From Trogon surrucura (Eukaryota; Chordata; Aves; Trogoniformes; Trogonidae), in contig CM036618.1 in the NCBI GenBank assembly GCA_020746105.1, positions 12,036,501 through 12,100,500 on the forward strand: DNA of 64,000 nucleotides. Reading direction: 5' to 3'. How positions within the stretch are numbered: the first letter of the stretch is position 1; every line of letters starts with the position of its first letter. The notes beneath the pieces are model-generated. The model did no database searches, had not been told where the DNA came from, and was given only the letters and a program-made list of their open reading frames with translations. Shown piece by piece: positions 1 to 11,504 of the stretch. Position numbers and translations under genes: made by a program.

Positions 1-545
1 TGTCATAACTACTCTCTGATCCCACGTGCAGGACTCATCAGAAAGGCTTGGCGTCGTGTAATGCTACCATAAACAGTTTATAGTCAAGGAAATTGTGATA
101 TAAAATGTCTAGAGAGGAGATGTAGGCACAACATGTGTTTTGAAATGCATTTGGGACTTGGCTGAAAGGTATGAGAGGAAAAAATTGCACAAATATCTTG
201 TCCACTTTTTTTCCTGTGCTATGCCAAGCTGTTATTAACTTACAGCTTAATTAACATTTCTACACACTAAACATTTGTACCATGACAGGATACTCAAAAA
301 TAACAAAATAAGGGTTTTCAAAATGCACAGTGAAAATTCTGCCTGACCCTCTGCTCTTCTTCTTGAATTAGATTTCCAAGAAGGTTAAACTCCAGTCATT
401 TTACCCAAAGTGCATTTCACCAATAGATGGAAATGCATCATTTTCACTTCCATGCCACAGCCCCCCCTCCCCAGGGTCCCACAGACATCCCTTTCACTCA
501 CCACCCTGCCTGGAACATGCTTTCCTTAAGACCTGAGCCCATTTA
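1..545. other. Unique AT-rich sequence, no gene recognised
   Basis: I see no conserved coding exon, RNA gene or named repeat here. The only structure is the copy of an 11-base word, tgagcccattt, at 534-544, which recurs just after the TATCTTG array at 599-609. The short open frame over 427-627 runs through that array and is not credible as a gene. Confidence 0.6.
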
Positions 546-600
546 TATCTTGTATCTTGTATCTATCTTGTATCCTGTATCTTGTATCCTTTGTATCTTG
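546..600. repeat. TATCTTG heptamer minisatellite
   Basis: Eight tandem copies of a seven-base unit, TATCTTG, can be read directly. They include C variants (TATCCTG, TATCCTT), one unit cut to four bases (560-563) and one stretched to nine (585-593). The word tgagcccattt lies on both sides (534-544 and 599-609). This suggests that a flanking segment was copied together with the array or that the array grew inside a short duplication. An array like this is likely to vary in length between individuals. Confidence 0.85.
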
Positions 601-1866
601 AGCCCATTTGCTAGGTGGGCTTCGTAATCTTGCAACATTAAAGGGAAAAATGCATGCTAATGATAGAAATACTGTCTTCCTTTTTTTTTGGAAGAGGCCA
701 GAATTGGGTGAAATCCCAGTTCCATAAGTTCATAGCTTAGTGAACATGGGGTGCTGACTGTAGGGTACTGTATCAAAGCAGCCAGGGACACAAAGCTAAA
801 GACTTTCTGCAGAAATACTGGTTCTTATAACGTTATCTGTAACAAAAGACCACTGAAACTGGAAAGGGAAAAAAACCCCCACAAACAAACCCCAAATCCT
901 GATAGACAATCCAATAGATTATCCAGAAAGTGCAAGAGAGTTTCTTGTAGTGTGTAGTACTTTATAATATCTATGTCGATATTAAATTTATGGTCTAGGA
1001 GTTTTTCCGTACATGTTGGCCAGTCTTACTTCCTTGTCTCTAATGGCTTAGGTATGGAATCCATTTTCCTTGTTATTTCAAACAAATTGACTATAACTAA
1101 ATGTCCAGTTTTGGCTTAAACCCACAAGAAAGTGTTTTGGGGACGTTTGGTCATAAATGTTTTTCTTTAGTGAGAAGTGTGAAATAATATGATCTTCACA
1201 GCTACTATGACAAAATTTGTACTTAAAGCCTGACTTATGTATGTCCCATTGAGTGTTCAAGTTCAAGCCAAGTTTTAAATAGATTGGTTCAGTAGCTTTA
1301 GAGGTCTGAATGCTTAACATTCATAAACTAAAAGACCTTAAAAAATTCCATTTGGACAATTTCAGGACATTCCAGAGCTTCTTACTGCCTCTGAGTTGGT
1401 GACAGACCAGAGTGATTCATCTGTATGACAGCAGAGTGTAACAGTCCTGGTCAGAGATCTGGGCCTCTCTGTGCAAAGGAAAATGAGTGCCCAAGAGGGA
1501 AAGAGGCAGTTTGAGAACTACCTACTCAACATTTATCACTATGAATACTTATGTTTAGTGTGATCCTTTTAATAATAAAGATATGTACAGACATAAAAAT
1601 GGATAAAAAACCTGTGAATAACACGTTTTTCTCTATGCAAGACAAGCCCTCCTCAGCTCTTTTTTATTTTCTTTTTTTTTTTCATTTAATCCTTGACCCA
1701 TGCTCTTTGTTTGTGTAAATGAAGAACAAGAAAATTTAATGTGCACAGAAATCTGATCTCAAGAACACCCATAAACACCAGAAAAATGCTCAAATGGAGA
1801 GAAAACGTCCAAACTGAACTTGAAATAGACTTTGCCTATCTTACTTAGCAAAGTATATTTTCAGAG
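601..1866. other. Unique sequence, no feature recognised
   Basis: AT-rich unique sequence with short homopolymers. I found no repeat family, splice-bounded open frame or RNA gene. The open frames here (751-957, 1078-1320 on the minus strand) lack similarity to any family I know. Confidence 0.55.
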
Positions 1867-1981
1867 ATCATAGAATCATAGAATGATAGAATGGCCTAGG
1901 TTGGAAGGGACCTTAGAGATCATCTAATCCAACCTCACTGTCATGGGCAGGGACACCTCTCTACTAGATCAGGCTACTCAA
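1867..1981 (-). mobile_element. CR1 LINE 3' end fragment
   Basis: The sequence begins with repeated catagaatcatagaatgataga and continues through 'ttggaagggaccttagagatcatctaatccaac' to '...agatcaggctactcaa'. Read on the minus strand this is the 3' terminus of an avian CR1 retrotransposon, ending in the 8-base ATTCTATG-type repeats that define the family. Only the last ~110 bases remain, the severe 5' truncation typical of CR1 insertions. No coding sequence is left. The subfamily cannot be assigned by eye. Confidence 0.93.
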
Positions 1982-2847
1982 ATTTAACAGAATTTTAAGT
2001 ACAGAAAAGAATATTATATCCTAAGGTTCACTACCTTTCTCTCCAATAGTCATATCAAGTGCAGTGTTAAGTTAGGTTAACACATTTCATCCCTCAGGAG
2101 GGGTAGCAAGGGTAAAGATGCATGACTTGTTCATGCATAGATTCAGTGAAGTTGCACCATCCTTATGGAAAGAGGTAGGAAAATTTCTGAAAATTGTTAG
2201 CAATTATTTTTACAGTTCCTTAAGCTTTAAAGAGAATTGACAGACACCAGTATCAGGCCGAGCAAACACTCTCTGTTTTTCTGCTAGGAGAACAGAAAGA
2301 ATATCCCCTTAATTTCTCTGCAGTTCTTTGCTTCCTTGCCATTCATATTCCTAGCATTCGGAGCCCAGAAAGCCCAAGAAAATGCCACAATTTGTTGGTG
2401 CAGGTTTACAGTGATTTTTTTGTGTGTTTTTCAGTAATGAAGACCCCTTTGAATCCTGTGTTAGCCTTTTAAGACTCTGTCTTTCCAGTGTCTTGGATTA
2501 TATTGAGACCACAGTATCCTTCCTGTCATTCACGTGAAATCCCCAACAGAACTCACAATGACCTTATTTATCTCTTAATAAGCAAGCTATGATATCTATT
2601 CTTAACTGTGGCTGTGTTCTCAAGACAGGAATTCCTGTGTGTAATGGGTAAGAGCAGATTTGGGGTAATAATAGGACTAATATGAATATTATCTGAAGTT
2701 TGGATTATTTGTTTCAGAAAGGTATGACTAAGATAACTAGATCCATGTCCCCATCCATAACAATTAGCCATTATGTAAACTCCTTACATCTTTTTGCCCT
2801 TCAGAAAACTTCTCTCAGTTCTTTACAGAGTGATGTAAAGCCAATAT
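1982..2847. other. Unique sequence between CR1 scrap and LTR
   Basis: AT-rich unique sequence. I see no repeat family or credible exon. The right edge is set by the inferred LTR terminus 'tgttgaagttt'. Confidence 0.5.
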
Positions 2848-3481
2848 TGTTGAAGTTTAAGGCTGGGCCAGCCACTAAACTTTGACAGGTGCTCTCTGTG
2901 ATTCCCTCATCCCCCTCCCAGGTGAGGATGACAATGGAACTGCAGAGAGAGACTTTGAGGCTGAAAAACACTTGAACCAGTTTAATGGAAAAGACAAATA
3001 ATACTACCAATAACAAGGAAGATGTTAAACTATATACAGTTATAAACAAGTATGTAAAAGATCCAAAAGAATATGTTAGTACAGAACCCATGTTTTCCGG
3101 ATGACAGCTAGGTCCCGAGTGGAAAAAAAGTCTGGACTGAACTCGGCAGCAGACGGAGCACCCAAGCCCAGAATCCCAATGACAGTCCCCAAAAAAACAG
3201 AAAAGGAGCTGAGCTGCTCCCATCCAAGGAGTGAGGGAAAGAACCTGTCTCACTGAACGGTGCTGCTCTGCAGTGCGAAAACAGAAGGTCAGGATAACAG
3301 GAGCACAGAGAAAGATGATGAACCACCAATGGCAACCCTTCTGACACAGCAGGCACTGAAGGCCTCAGTGGTCTACTTAGGGCCACTTTGAGTGTCATGA
3401 GAAGAAAGACTATGACCGGTCCATCTGAGTCACCTGACCCATTCTCTCCTCCCCATAGGCACAGCTGCCCCCCCTCCCACA
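2848..3481 (-). mobile_element. Probable solo endogenous-retrovirus LTR
   Basis: This ~634-bp block is richer in GC than its flanks. On the minus strand it starts TGTGGGAGG and ends TTAAACTTCAACA, giving TG...CA termini. Near its end, still on the minus strand, are an ATTAAA polyadenylation-type signal before CTGG (about 2982-2990) and then a CTGGGAGGGGGATGAGGG stretch. That order resembles the R/U5 end of avian ERV LTRs I know. No gag, pol or env remnant lies on either side, so a solo LTR left by recombination is the simplest reading. I could not find a matching target-site duplication (aatat on the left, ttgtg on the right), so the edges are approximate. The two open frames inside it on the minus strand (2801-3253, 3108-3482) are not retroviral genes. 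The class is uncertain, perhaps ERVL-like. Confidence 0.6.
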
Positions 3482-4478
3482 TTGTGATTGCTGAATGGTC
3501 CAGGCAGCTTCAGAAAACTTTTATCCTGGTGCTCTCAAACCAGAACAAGAAGTAAATTACTAAGTAGCATTATTAAGTATAATTGGGAATCTCAGTGCTT
3601 TCCCAAAACTTGTCAAACCGTTTCTCCCAGGTATTATGTTGTAACCATTTTGACTTAAGTGATATTGTTTTTAAGGTAATTTGTTTTACTTGTACAAATC
3701 TGACTTCATCTTTCTCCTATCAACTTGCATCGTGACTTCATCAAGAAGATGGAGAGTACCTCCCTTCTGTCTCTCTCCCAAGATATCTTTTCCATTTGTG
3801 CTGAATTATCCAGTCACCTTTCAATCTTTAATAAACTGATTGAGCTGAAATCTTTATGGTTTGCATTCCAGTGCAGCTGAAAAAAATTTTTTAAGTTAGA
3901 CAGCTCGCTGAAAGATCTCTCCTGAATTGGTCTACCCAGCAGGTCTCCATCTTCTCTTCATTCAAGCCTTCCCTTAGAATATCTGTTGAACTAAGCCACA
4001 TATGTATCTATCTTACAATCAGAGAATCAAAAGCTGGTCCCTATAGATTCTTTAAAACACCCTTGTGGCACTAACTTATTCAAGGCCACCCCAGATGCTG
4101 TGGATGTCTACGATTACTCTGCATCCCTTTATTCAGCTACCTCTGGTCTATCCCTAAAGTCATCTCTGAAAAGATGTCTCTTTCTTCCTTATCTCAAGAA
4201 CTGAAAAATGCTTAAAATATTTTTTTTGTCTCCACACACTGACAAGAAGCCTAGCTTGTACTGAAGCAAGAGCCAGATTGTCATGGTCACTAAAATTATT
4301 ATGTGATAATAGAAAATAGGTCATGATAACAGATAAGTTTCCTATTCTTTTATATCCTAAAAAGGTCTTGATTTGCCTCTGAAATTTAATCTCTGAGTTG
4401 ATAATACTTCACATTTCTTTCTTCTTTTGTTTTTTTTTTTTTTCTTTTGATAACCGGTAAATTTTTCACATTTTCTTT
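3482..4478. other. Unique sequence, no feature recognised
   Basis: Unique AT-rich sequence ending in a run of about 15 T (4429-4443). No exon, RNA gene or repeat family is recognisable. Confidence 0.5.
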
Positions 4479-4616
4479 TGAGGTTTTCTAGAACAAGGTA
4501 AACAAACATCTGTCAGGGCTGTTTTGGGAAGAATTGATCTTGCTTTATCTCTAGGGATTGGAACAGATGATCTCTTAAGATACCTGGTGGCCTAATTTCT
4601 GTGAGTTGATGATTTA
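4479..4616 (+). mobile_element. Ancient CR1 3' end relic
   Basis: The segment reads 'gaggttttctagaacaaggtaaac', 'catctgtcagggctgttttggga', then 'gaacagatgatctcttaaga...cctggtggcctaatttctgtgag'. This follows, word by word but with many changes, the 3' untranslated end of old amniote CR1 elements ('aaacacctgtcagggatggt...gactagatgacctcttaaggtcccttcca'). It is much more diverged than the CR1 copies at 9.4, 35.6 or 54.5 kb, so it is an older insertion. No coding remnant is left. Confidence 0.7.
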
Positions 4617-6809
4617 GGATATCATCCTAAAGATTTTCCAGTAACACTGATTTCTAACTCTCCCCTGAAAAAATTATTAAAAAGTAATGGGGACTAAGGA
4701 AAGAGGTGTAGTAAGGAAGAGCTTAGTAAAGAGGTTTCCCAAATTCTTGCAGATGTCAGCCAGCTATGTTATAGGTGATCATCTTTCCTTTGTAACCCTC
4801 TTATGCCTCATTCATGTGACATGGAAACAATTACATGAAAATGCAGATGTAGATTCCAGTAATCTCTTTGGAATAGACAAATAGACTTTGAAATAATTTG
4901 TAAATGATGCACAAAATCTGTGGACCATCTGCTCACTGTTGGGGAAAAAAAACACATTTCTCCCAATAGGCTTTTTATATACAGAATAGCTCTTTTCACA
5001 CAGCAAGGAGGAAAACAATAGATAGCAAGGAATCCAGGATGCAACTCACGCGCACTCGGAGAGCTGCATTATGATCATCTCTTTTGAAAAAAATTAGGGC
5101 AAGAACTATGTGTATATTCACAAACTGCTTTTTCCTCAGCCAGATGTGCAGTCAGGGCAAGGACCTGCCTGTGCTATCTGCTCTCTAGACAACAAATGAA
5201 CTTAAGTGAATGCAACATGGAAGAAGACGAGATAGGATTATAGCAACTGACCGCAGTGGGCACTACCTATAATGCAATATCTGCTTCTGACAAGCTTGTG
5301 ACAAACTTGACCACAATTTCTTCTGGTGTTATTCTGGTGTCGTGTGAAGCTCTGCATAAGCAAGTCATCACAAGGCCTTCCTTAAAAGTCCTTAAGATTG
5401 AGTGTATAACATAAAAATCTACTTTAATTCAGAAGTTGGAATGATCTTTGTTATGCATTGCCGTTGTGTTAGCTGATTCAACAGTTAAAAAACCTTTGAA
5501 TTAGTGACATGTTGACTGCGCTCTAAGAATAATGGTCTAGAGGTCTTCTGTCTGATTCTTAATCGTGTAGGTCACGTAAATATTATCAGTGTTTGTACAA
5601 GCCAAGTCACAGTGTTCTTGGTGACAGAACTGTCAGTCTAGACTCTGCTGATCTACAGAGGATAGTCCTCTACTGTGAGTCATAGTCTGCACGTGGCCAT
5701 ATCAGCACTTCAAATTTTCTTGACAATCCCATCTGTGTCTGCTGGCAACGCTCTCTAGCTTTGACCAAAGTGGAAACAATTCAGTACAATTCTGAAACAA
5801 TTAAATACCGGTTGCCAAACAATAAGATTCCCAGCAAGAAAGTGGCTCACTGCAGCTGACTGTCACATTCTTCCTGCCAGGGAGATCCTGCTGAAAAGTC
5901 CTCATGTGAGGAAGTTAAAAGAAAAGGTTGGCAGGATTTGATATGAAGTACGGGAGGGTCAAAGGAATCATGGTACAGTGGGAGGTCAGGTGAGCTATAA
6001 ACATGTGTCACCATTCTGACTGAAGTGTCTTTATAGTGACAGTGAGACAGCACTTAGCCAGGCAGGCAGATGGGTTGTGGGTTCCTTGTTGTGAATCATG
6101 GTCTTATTTAGGTGTTGCATATCAATCAAAGAAATGTGAAACAAGTGGGCTTAGTGTAGAGTCCAGCTGATAATTTGCAGTAGAGGTCAAAGGTAGAGTC
6201 TTGAAGAGAAAGGGTGAAAAATACCCAAGTAGATGCAGACTATTTAGCTGTTAAATCCCACTGGGTTGCTATAGGTCTCTGTTTTGGCACCTTCATGAGA
6301 TATCATACTCATACTGGGAATGAACTCTCCTGAGTTCCACAAGATTTTTGAGTCTGAAAAAATGCACACAAATTATTTTGAAGTATTCATCTCCAGATAT
6401 CAGCTGCGGTCAATAATAAAACATGAATAATCATATCAGAATTGGGAATGCCCTTATGATAGCAAGTGATCTGAGACTGAGTACTAAACCAGATCTTATC
6501 AGAGATGATAGGCTTCTAGAAAGTCTGCTGATATAAAAGTTAAAAAGAGTTGACATTAGTTGAGATCTGTGAGACAAGTTGCTCATCTCGGATCTTGAAG
6601 AGTCACCCTTCCTCATATGCTTTCCCCAATCACTTGGGCAACGCCTTCCATTTACTCAAGCTTAAATAGTTACTTACATGATCAAATCTGAAAGAAAATG
6701 CTCAAAATCACAGTCGCTGTCTAATGTAGAGCCATCCTTCAATTTGCCATATCACACACTACTAAGAAAAAAACCATTGAGCTCATAGGGATAATTTGAG
6801 TAAATGCTT
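4617..6809. other. Unique sequence, no feature recognised
   Basis: About 2.2 kb of unique AT-rich sequence. The open frames on either strand (4687-4884 plus, 4808-5044 minus, 5847-6053 minus) are short, overlap each other and show no family motif. No repeat or RNA gene is recognised. Confidence 0.5.
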
Positions 6810-6936
6810 ATCATAGAATCATAGAATCATAGAATCATAGAATCATAGAATGGCTTGACTTGGAAGGGACCTTAAAGATCATCTAGTTCCAACCCCCCTG
6901 AAGTGACACTTTCTACTAGACCAGGTTGCTCAAACA
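6810..6936 (-). mobile_element. CR1 LINE 3' end fragment
   Basis: Four tidy copies of the 'atcatagaatc' tail repeat are followed by 'tggcttgacttggaagggacc', 'atctagttccaacccccctg' and 'agaccaggttgctcaaac'. On the minus strand this is the CR1 3' terminus with its terminal octamer repeats. The copy is truncated to ~125 bp with no ORF2 left. Confidence 0.93.
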
Positions 6937-7058
6937 GTGGGAAAAAGTGGGTTGCTCCATCAGTGAGCACTAGCTCTATAAGAGGATAAGTAAAGCTGAT
7001 TAGATTCATACTTGTTTATGGTGTGAAGAGATATATTTTCCTCACTTCTGCCTTCAAG

Positions 7059-7504
7059 TTCTACTTATCTCTGTGAAATATTTTAGTGCAACTGGTAGTA
7101 ATGTTGCTGTGACAGGGTGCTGCCCCAAGGGGATCTTATCTTGGCTCACTGTCATTTCAAAGGCTCAGAAACAAGAGCTGTTTAGATCATTTGCAAATTT
7201 GGTTGGGGAATCTGTAGTACAGCAGTGTTGCCACACAGCATTCACACATACGGTTTTTGTTACCCATTGTCTGTTCAAAGTGCTAGACACTGGCCGTGTG
7301 ACTCCTATAAAACTTTCTTTTGTAATTGATTTATCTAGGAAACCACAGTTTACACTCAATGTCTGGTCTCCAGTGAAGTCTTGCTTTCATTTAAAGTTGA
7401 ACTTGCTGAGGCACAAAGAGGTCAAACAACTAGTGAAAAGTCACTCAGTGATATTAGTCAATGACTCAGATCAAATCACCACCCAGACCCTTCTGGCTAG
7501 TTGG
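7059..7504 (+). other. Long open stretch bounded by splice-like sites
   Basis: From an acceptor-like tract (ttttcctcacttctgccttcaag, AG at 7057-7058) to a donor-like site (gttg|gtaagt, GT at 7505-7506) one plus-strand frame stays open for about 148 codons. The encoded peptide resembles no family I know and has no clear domain. Its last third is an antisense MIR relic. It could be an exonised repeat in a non-coding or lineage-specific transcript, or simply a chance open frame, which I think more likely. Confidence 0.15.
7408..7502 (-). mobile_element. MIR-type ancient SINE relic, antisense
   Basis: The plus strand reads 'ctgaggcacaaagaggtcaa', 'aaagtcactcag' and 'caccacccagacccttctgg'. These match in order the antisense of the MIR SINE body ('ctgaggcacagagaggtta...aaggtcacacagctagt...gaacccaggcagtctgg'). 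The element therefore lies on the minus strand. MIR elements were active in early amniotes and survive in birds only as rare, old copies. The MIR sequence abuts a GTAAGT donor-like site at 7505. Confidence 0.65.
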
Positions 7505-7515
7505 TAAGTCTTCTA

Positions 7516-9377
7516 AGATTTATTTTTTTTTTTTTTTTATTGTGCTCCTCTTCTATTCACCTGTTTAAACTGCTCCTTTGTGGAACCTGTGGTGTAAAAG
7601 CTCTGCACATTGCCTCAGAGTTGCTTCATGATTGTATTTGTGGAAAACCTCAGACAAGATAGCATACCAGAGGAGAGTGTACATTGTCGTGTACTCCACA
7701 GTCATCGTGCTCTAGCTGTCCAGACCTAGTCATCTTACAGCTTTCCCTCCTTTTCCTTCTAGCCATCTGTATAGGATACTATCAAATGGAAAAAAGTGCA
7801 AATGAAAAGATGAAGCATAGATCATTCCGAACCATCCTAGCTTGGAGTTGGCACACTTGCCCCACAGTGACTATGGATTTGGGATCACCCCTGGTTACAG
7901 TGATAAAATCTTCACACAACCAGTTTCAATTTAAATTACTAAATTTTGATCCTGATGGAAATCTGATAAGTCTTGTCTATTTTATCACTGCCCCTTGCTT
8001 CACCCATTTTGAAATTAATAAAAAATGTCCCATATGAAATTGTCTATAGTTTGATTGACTTACTAGGATGGCAGGGTGACAGGCAGAAGGATCAAAGGTA
8101 AAAAGGTCAGGACTAGAAAGGAGCAAGATCAAATAAAAGTAGTACAATAAACTCTAGTACTCAGACAGCGTTTGAAAGACAGAAGAGTAATGTATCCAAT
8201 CATTTGCTTACTTCTACTCCAGCAAATGAAACTGAATTTTCTAATTGAATAAACTACAGCAGTCACAAGAAGAGTGACAGCATAAAGAAGGGAAGTAAAA
8301 TAAAGATACTTTTTACCTGTACACAAAATGTATAAGAAGAATTGTCCACTTTCATCCTAGGTCACAACTATCAGCTTCCATCTCGGTGTGCTGTGTAGTG
8401 ATAGAAGGGCCAATTAATGTGTGGGAGGACCAAGCAACATGGAAGGACATTGGTGCATGATGTTAGGTAGCACAGAAAAAACATGTGGGTATGTCTTCAT
8501 CTTAGATCTGGGCAGCAGAACTGTACACTCCAGCCTGAAGAGACAAGAAAATGGGAGAAGCAAAATAATGGAACAAGTAAATTTTATTTGGTCATTGAGA
8601 ACAGGAGACCTCTTAACTCAACTGCTCAATCTTCTAGTGGGCTTTCCCTGCAAATGATTGTTGATGGGCCATCACTATTCATGAAACTGGTTTCTGGAAG
8701 AGGAAAATAAAATCATTTTATAAGTGTTGTAAATGCTCCGGGAGACACTTTATTGTTCTTCCTTGAGTCCATGCAAAAAGCTGTATCACATTTTTGGTTG
8801 TGAGCAGCACACAGTGTTGACGATTCCAAATGATCAAAAATCACAAGCATGATTTGCAAAACCATGAGATTAACTCACAAAGTATGTGTATTTTTCATCT
8901 GATTTATTTAAAAAGGACTACATTGAAATATTTGGTCTGCCTTCAGGTTTTAGAATTTTTTCCCATCCCTTTCATCCCCAGAGCACCTTGGTCCCCTAAA
9001 GGGTCCTCCTAGAGTCCCAGCTCCTGCAAATGCAAATAAGATAATCCAGCGGCCCATTCCTAGAGTTCCACTATAATTTCTAGTCTAATTAGTTCTACCA
9101 CTCCTTTATCTCTTTATTCCACACAGCTCTTTTTTTGCTCCAAAGACATATATCCTTAGTTTTTCACCTATTTCCCAGTAGCATTTTTTACAGTCTCGAA
9201 TAACCTGAGAATAGACATCTTCCCCTGCTGCACCCATCTCTCCATTCAAAATAAGGTTGTCCATCTTAGGATTCCTCCATTTCTCCAGTCTAGAGGGAAG
9301 AAAGCTGGTGCAGGGAAACTCAAAAGCCAGAACTCTAGGAATGAATAATTTGTTCCCTGAGAAGTTGGGCTTTTCTT
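7516..9377. other. Unique sequence with a poly-T run
   Basis: It starts with 16 T (7523-7538). The rest is unique AT-rich sequence. The open frame at 7684-8037 and the overlapping pair at 8421-8710 have no recognisable motifs, and I take them as chance. No repeat family was recognised. Confidence 0.5.
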
Positions 9378-9673
9378 GTCATTTTTAGGAAGAAATTCTT
9401 TACTATGAGGATGTTGAAACACTGGAACAGGTTGCCCAGAGGGGTGATGGAGGCTCAGTCACTGGAGTAATTGAAGTTCAGGCTTGATGGGGCTCTGAGC
9501 AACCTGATCGAGTTAGAGATGTCCCTGCTCACTGCAGGGGGGTTTCACTAGATGACCTTTAAAGACACTTCCAACCCAACACATTCTATGATTGATTCTA
9601 TGATTGATTCTATGATTATTCTATGATTCCATGGTTACTCTATGATTCTATGGTTACTCTATGGTTGTATGAT
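9378..9673 (+). mobile_element. CR1 LINE 3' end with expanded tail
   Basis: The segment opens with 'ttaggaagaaattctttactatgagg', goes on through 'aacaggttgcccagaggggtgatgg', 'ggctctgagcaacctgatc' and 'ctagatgacctttaaag', and ends in ATTCTATGATTG-type repeats. This is the C-terminal end of CR1 ORF2 followed by the 3' UTR and tail. The coding part covers only the last few dozen codons and is decayed. The insertion is 5'-truncated and lies on the plus strand. Confidence 0.95.
9582..9673 (+). repeat. Expanded CR1 terminal octamer array
   Basis: About 90 bases of tandem variants of the CR1 tail word: ATTCTATGATTG occurs repeatedly. It is followed by a higher-order pair of a 19-base unit, atggttactctatgattct (about 9630-9668), which itself derives from the tail word. 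Most CR1 copies keep only two to four tail words, so this array has grown after insertion by replication slippage. Confidence 0.8.
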
Positions 9674-11504
9674 CTCTGCCTTTATGTAAGAATGGCATTC
9701 AGTCCTCAGTGGAGAGCGAGAGCAGATGACTTTCCCCCATTAGGTTGTCTTCCCTGAGGCAAGAAGAGTGGTAGACAATATGAGATTTTTTTTTTTTTTT
9801 TTCCAGGAAAACTTAAATTCAAGAGGAAGCTGGAGCAGTTCTTGTTGAACTGGCAATGGCTTCAGCTAGAGATAGTGTCCCCTGCACCTCCCACCAAACT
9901 GCATCATAAAGATTACTTCCTGCTGCGTAACAAATTATGAACTCTATGCCTACAGAATGCACTGATAAACTTTATCACCAACCATTTGCAGTTGTGGCAA
10001 GCCTTGGTTAGAAACTGGATCCCATTTTTCTCCTCTTATCATAGAGTTTGTACCACCTGTCAGAGGTCAGCACTATTTCACAGCAGGGCTTTCCCTCCTC
10101 TGATGGCCATGCTACCGTTTCTAGGCAGAGTTCACCATGTAATAACCTGAAGCCAGAGAACATGCTGGGTCACAGGAGCTTCAGTGGTAAGTCTCAAGCC
10201 CTATCTTGCCCTTTGCCTTGTTCCTGCCAGCTGCCAACCCCAGCTGTTTCCTGCTGTAGATCAACCACACCACTGAACAGTACGAATGCTTTTAGCATGG
10301 ATGGGAAGTGTCCAAAGGAAGCAGGCAGGATGAAAGGCAGGAGAGTTCACTCTGGCTGCTGGCACTGTAAAAAGAACTGGCAGTAATTTAGAAGAGAAAT
10401 ACCGAAATAGTTGAAAACTTCAAATAAGGCATTGATGCTGCTAGCTGTGTTCCTGTCACCTCCACAAACTATATTTCTTTATTCAGATACTTCGAACAAT
10501 TCTTTTTTTTTTATCTTCTTGATAAGATGAACTAATGGTAACAATTTCTACCATTTGAAACTATTCTTGGGACATTTCCAAGAGACAGCAGTATTTTCAA
10601 CACAGATGTGTATGTATGTGTGTGTGCATTTCAGCACAGCTACTAATCCTCTTTCTGAATTTTTACATATATATTTGTACATATATAGCTTCAATACATG
10701 CACAGATATCTATATTTAAGAGCTAGTTACATTTTTCTTAAATGTGATATTTAGTTAGAGATTTAGATTTTGTTTCAGAGTTCAGTCCTGTGGTCTCTCA
10801 TCTTGCAAAGGTTCTCTGTGACTCTATCATGAATTATAAAGACAAAATCACCTCCTCATCCTATTATTTAGGCCCTGCAACTGAGCTGTGAAGGAAGTAG
10901 CAGAAGATTATAATACACTTACAATGAAGAAAAATGAGATAGAAAATAGATGCAATTTACAAAATAGTGCTTAGTGTGTCAGTGATAGGTTATAATCTTA
11001 TCTTTTCAAATGTAAATTCTGGAAAATAGGACCTGTATTATTATATATTAGTTGGGAAATAAAGCATTCCATGAGATCCCAAACTAAAATATTAATGTTG
11101 CATAATAATAACAATAAACGGAAGCAAAAAATCTTGGCCCCTGCTCCCACTGCCTTATGTAGTTATATTACAGTGTTGTCCAAAAGTCTGCATCAATATT
11201 CTTAAGTTTATTTGCTTGGATTAGTGCCTGACTCATCTGAGAAAGCCATTCCACAACCTGAGCTGGTGTGATATATTTTTCTGCTACTTTTCCTAAGTTG
11301 TACTCCAAAAATCAGGAATTTATTATTTTAGTAATTTAAGAAACATTGTGATAATTTGGACTCTGTAGTAAAGTGAGTCAAATTCATCAGGAATAAATCT
11401 ATCTCAGTCATTCAATTTGTTGCATGAAGAATGAAACTGTTTGTCAAGTTATAAATGCTTTTGTTTTTAAATATCTAGCAGAGGAAGGAAGGTTTTATGA
11501 TTGA
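9674..11504. other. Mostly unique sequence
   Basis: It contains a 17-T run (9786-9802), a short degenerate TG/TATG microsatellite (10607-10627) and an alternating AT-rich tract near 10663-10690. The 112-codon open frame at 10048-10386 has no motif that I recognise. No RNA gene or repeat family was recognised. Confidence 0.5.

Noticed and set aside
2801..3482. Two overlapping minus-strand frames (150 and 124 codons) as retroviral proteins
   Set aside because: Both lie in the LTR-like block, overlap in different frames and show no gag, pol or env motif.
6810..6845. Regular short repeats as a CRISPR array
   Set aside because: The units are the 3' octamer tail of CR1, contiguous and without spacers.
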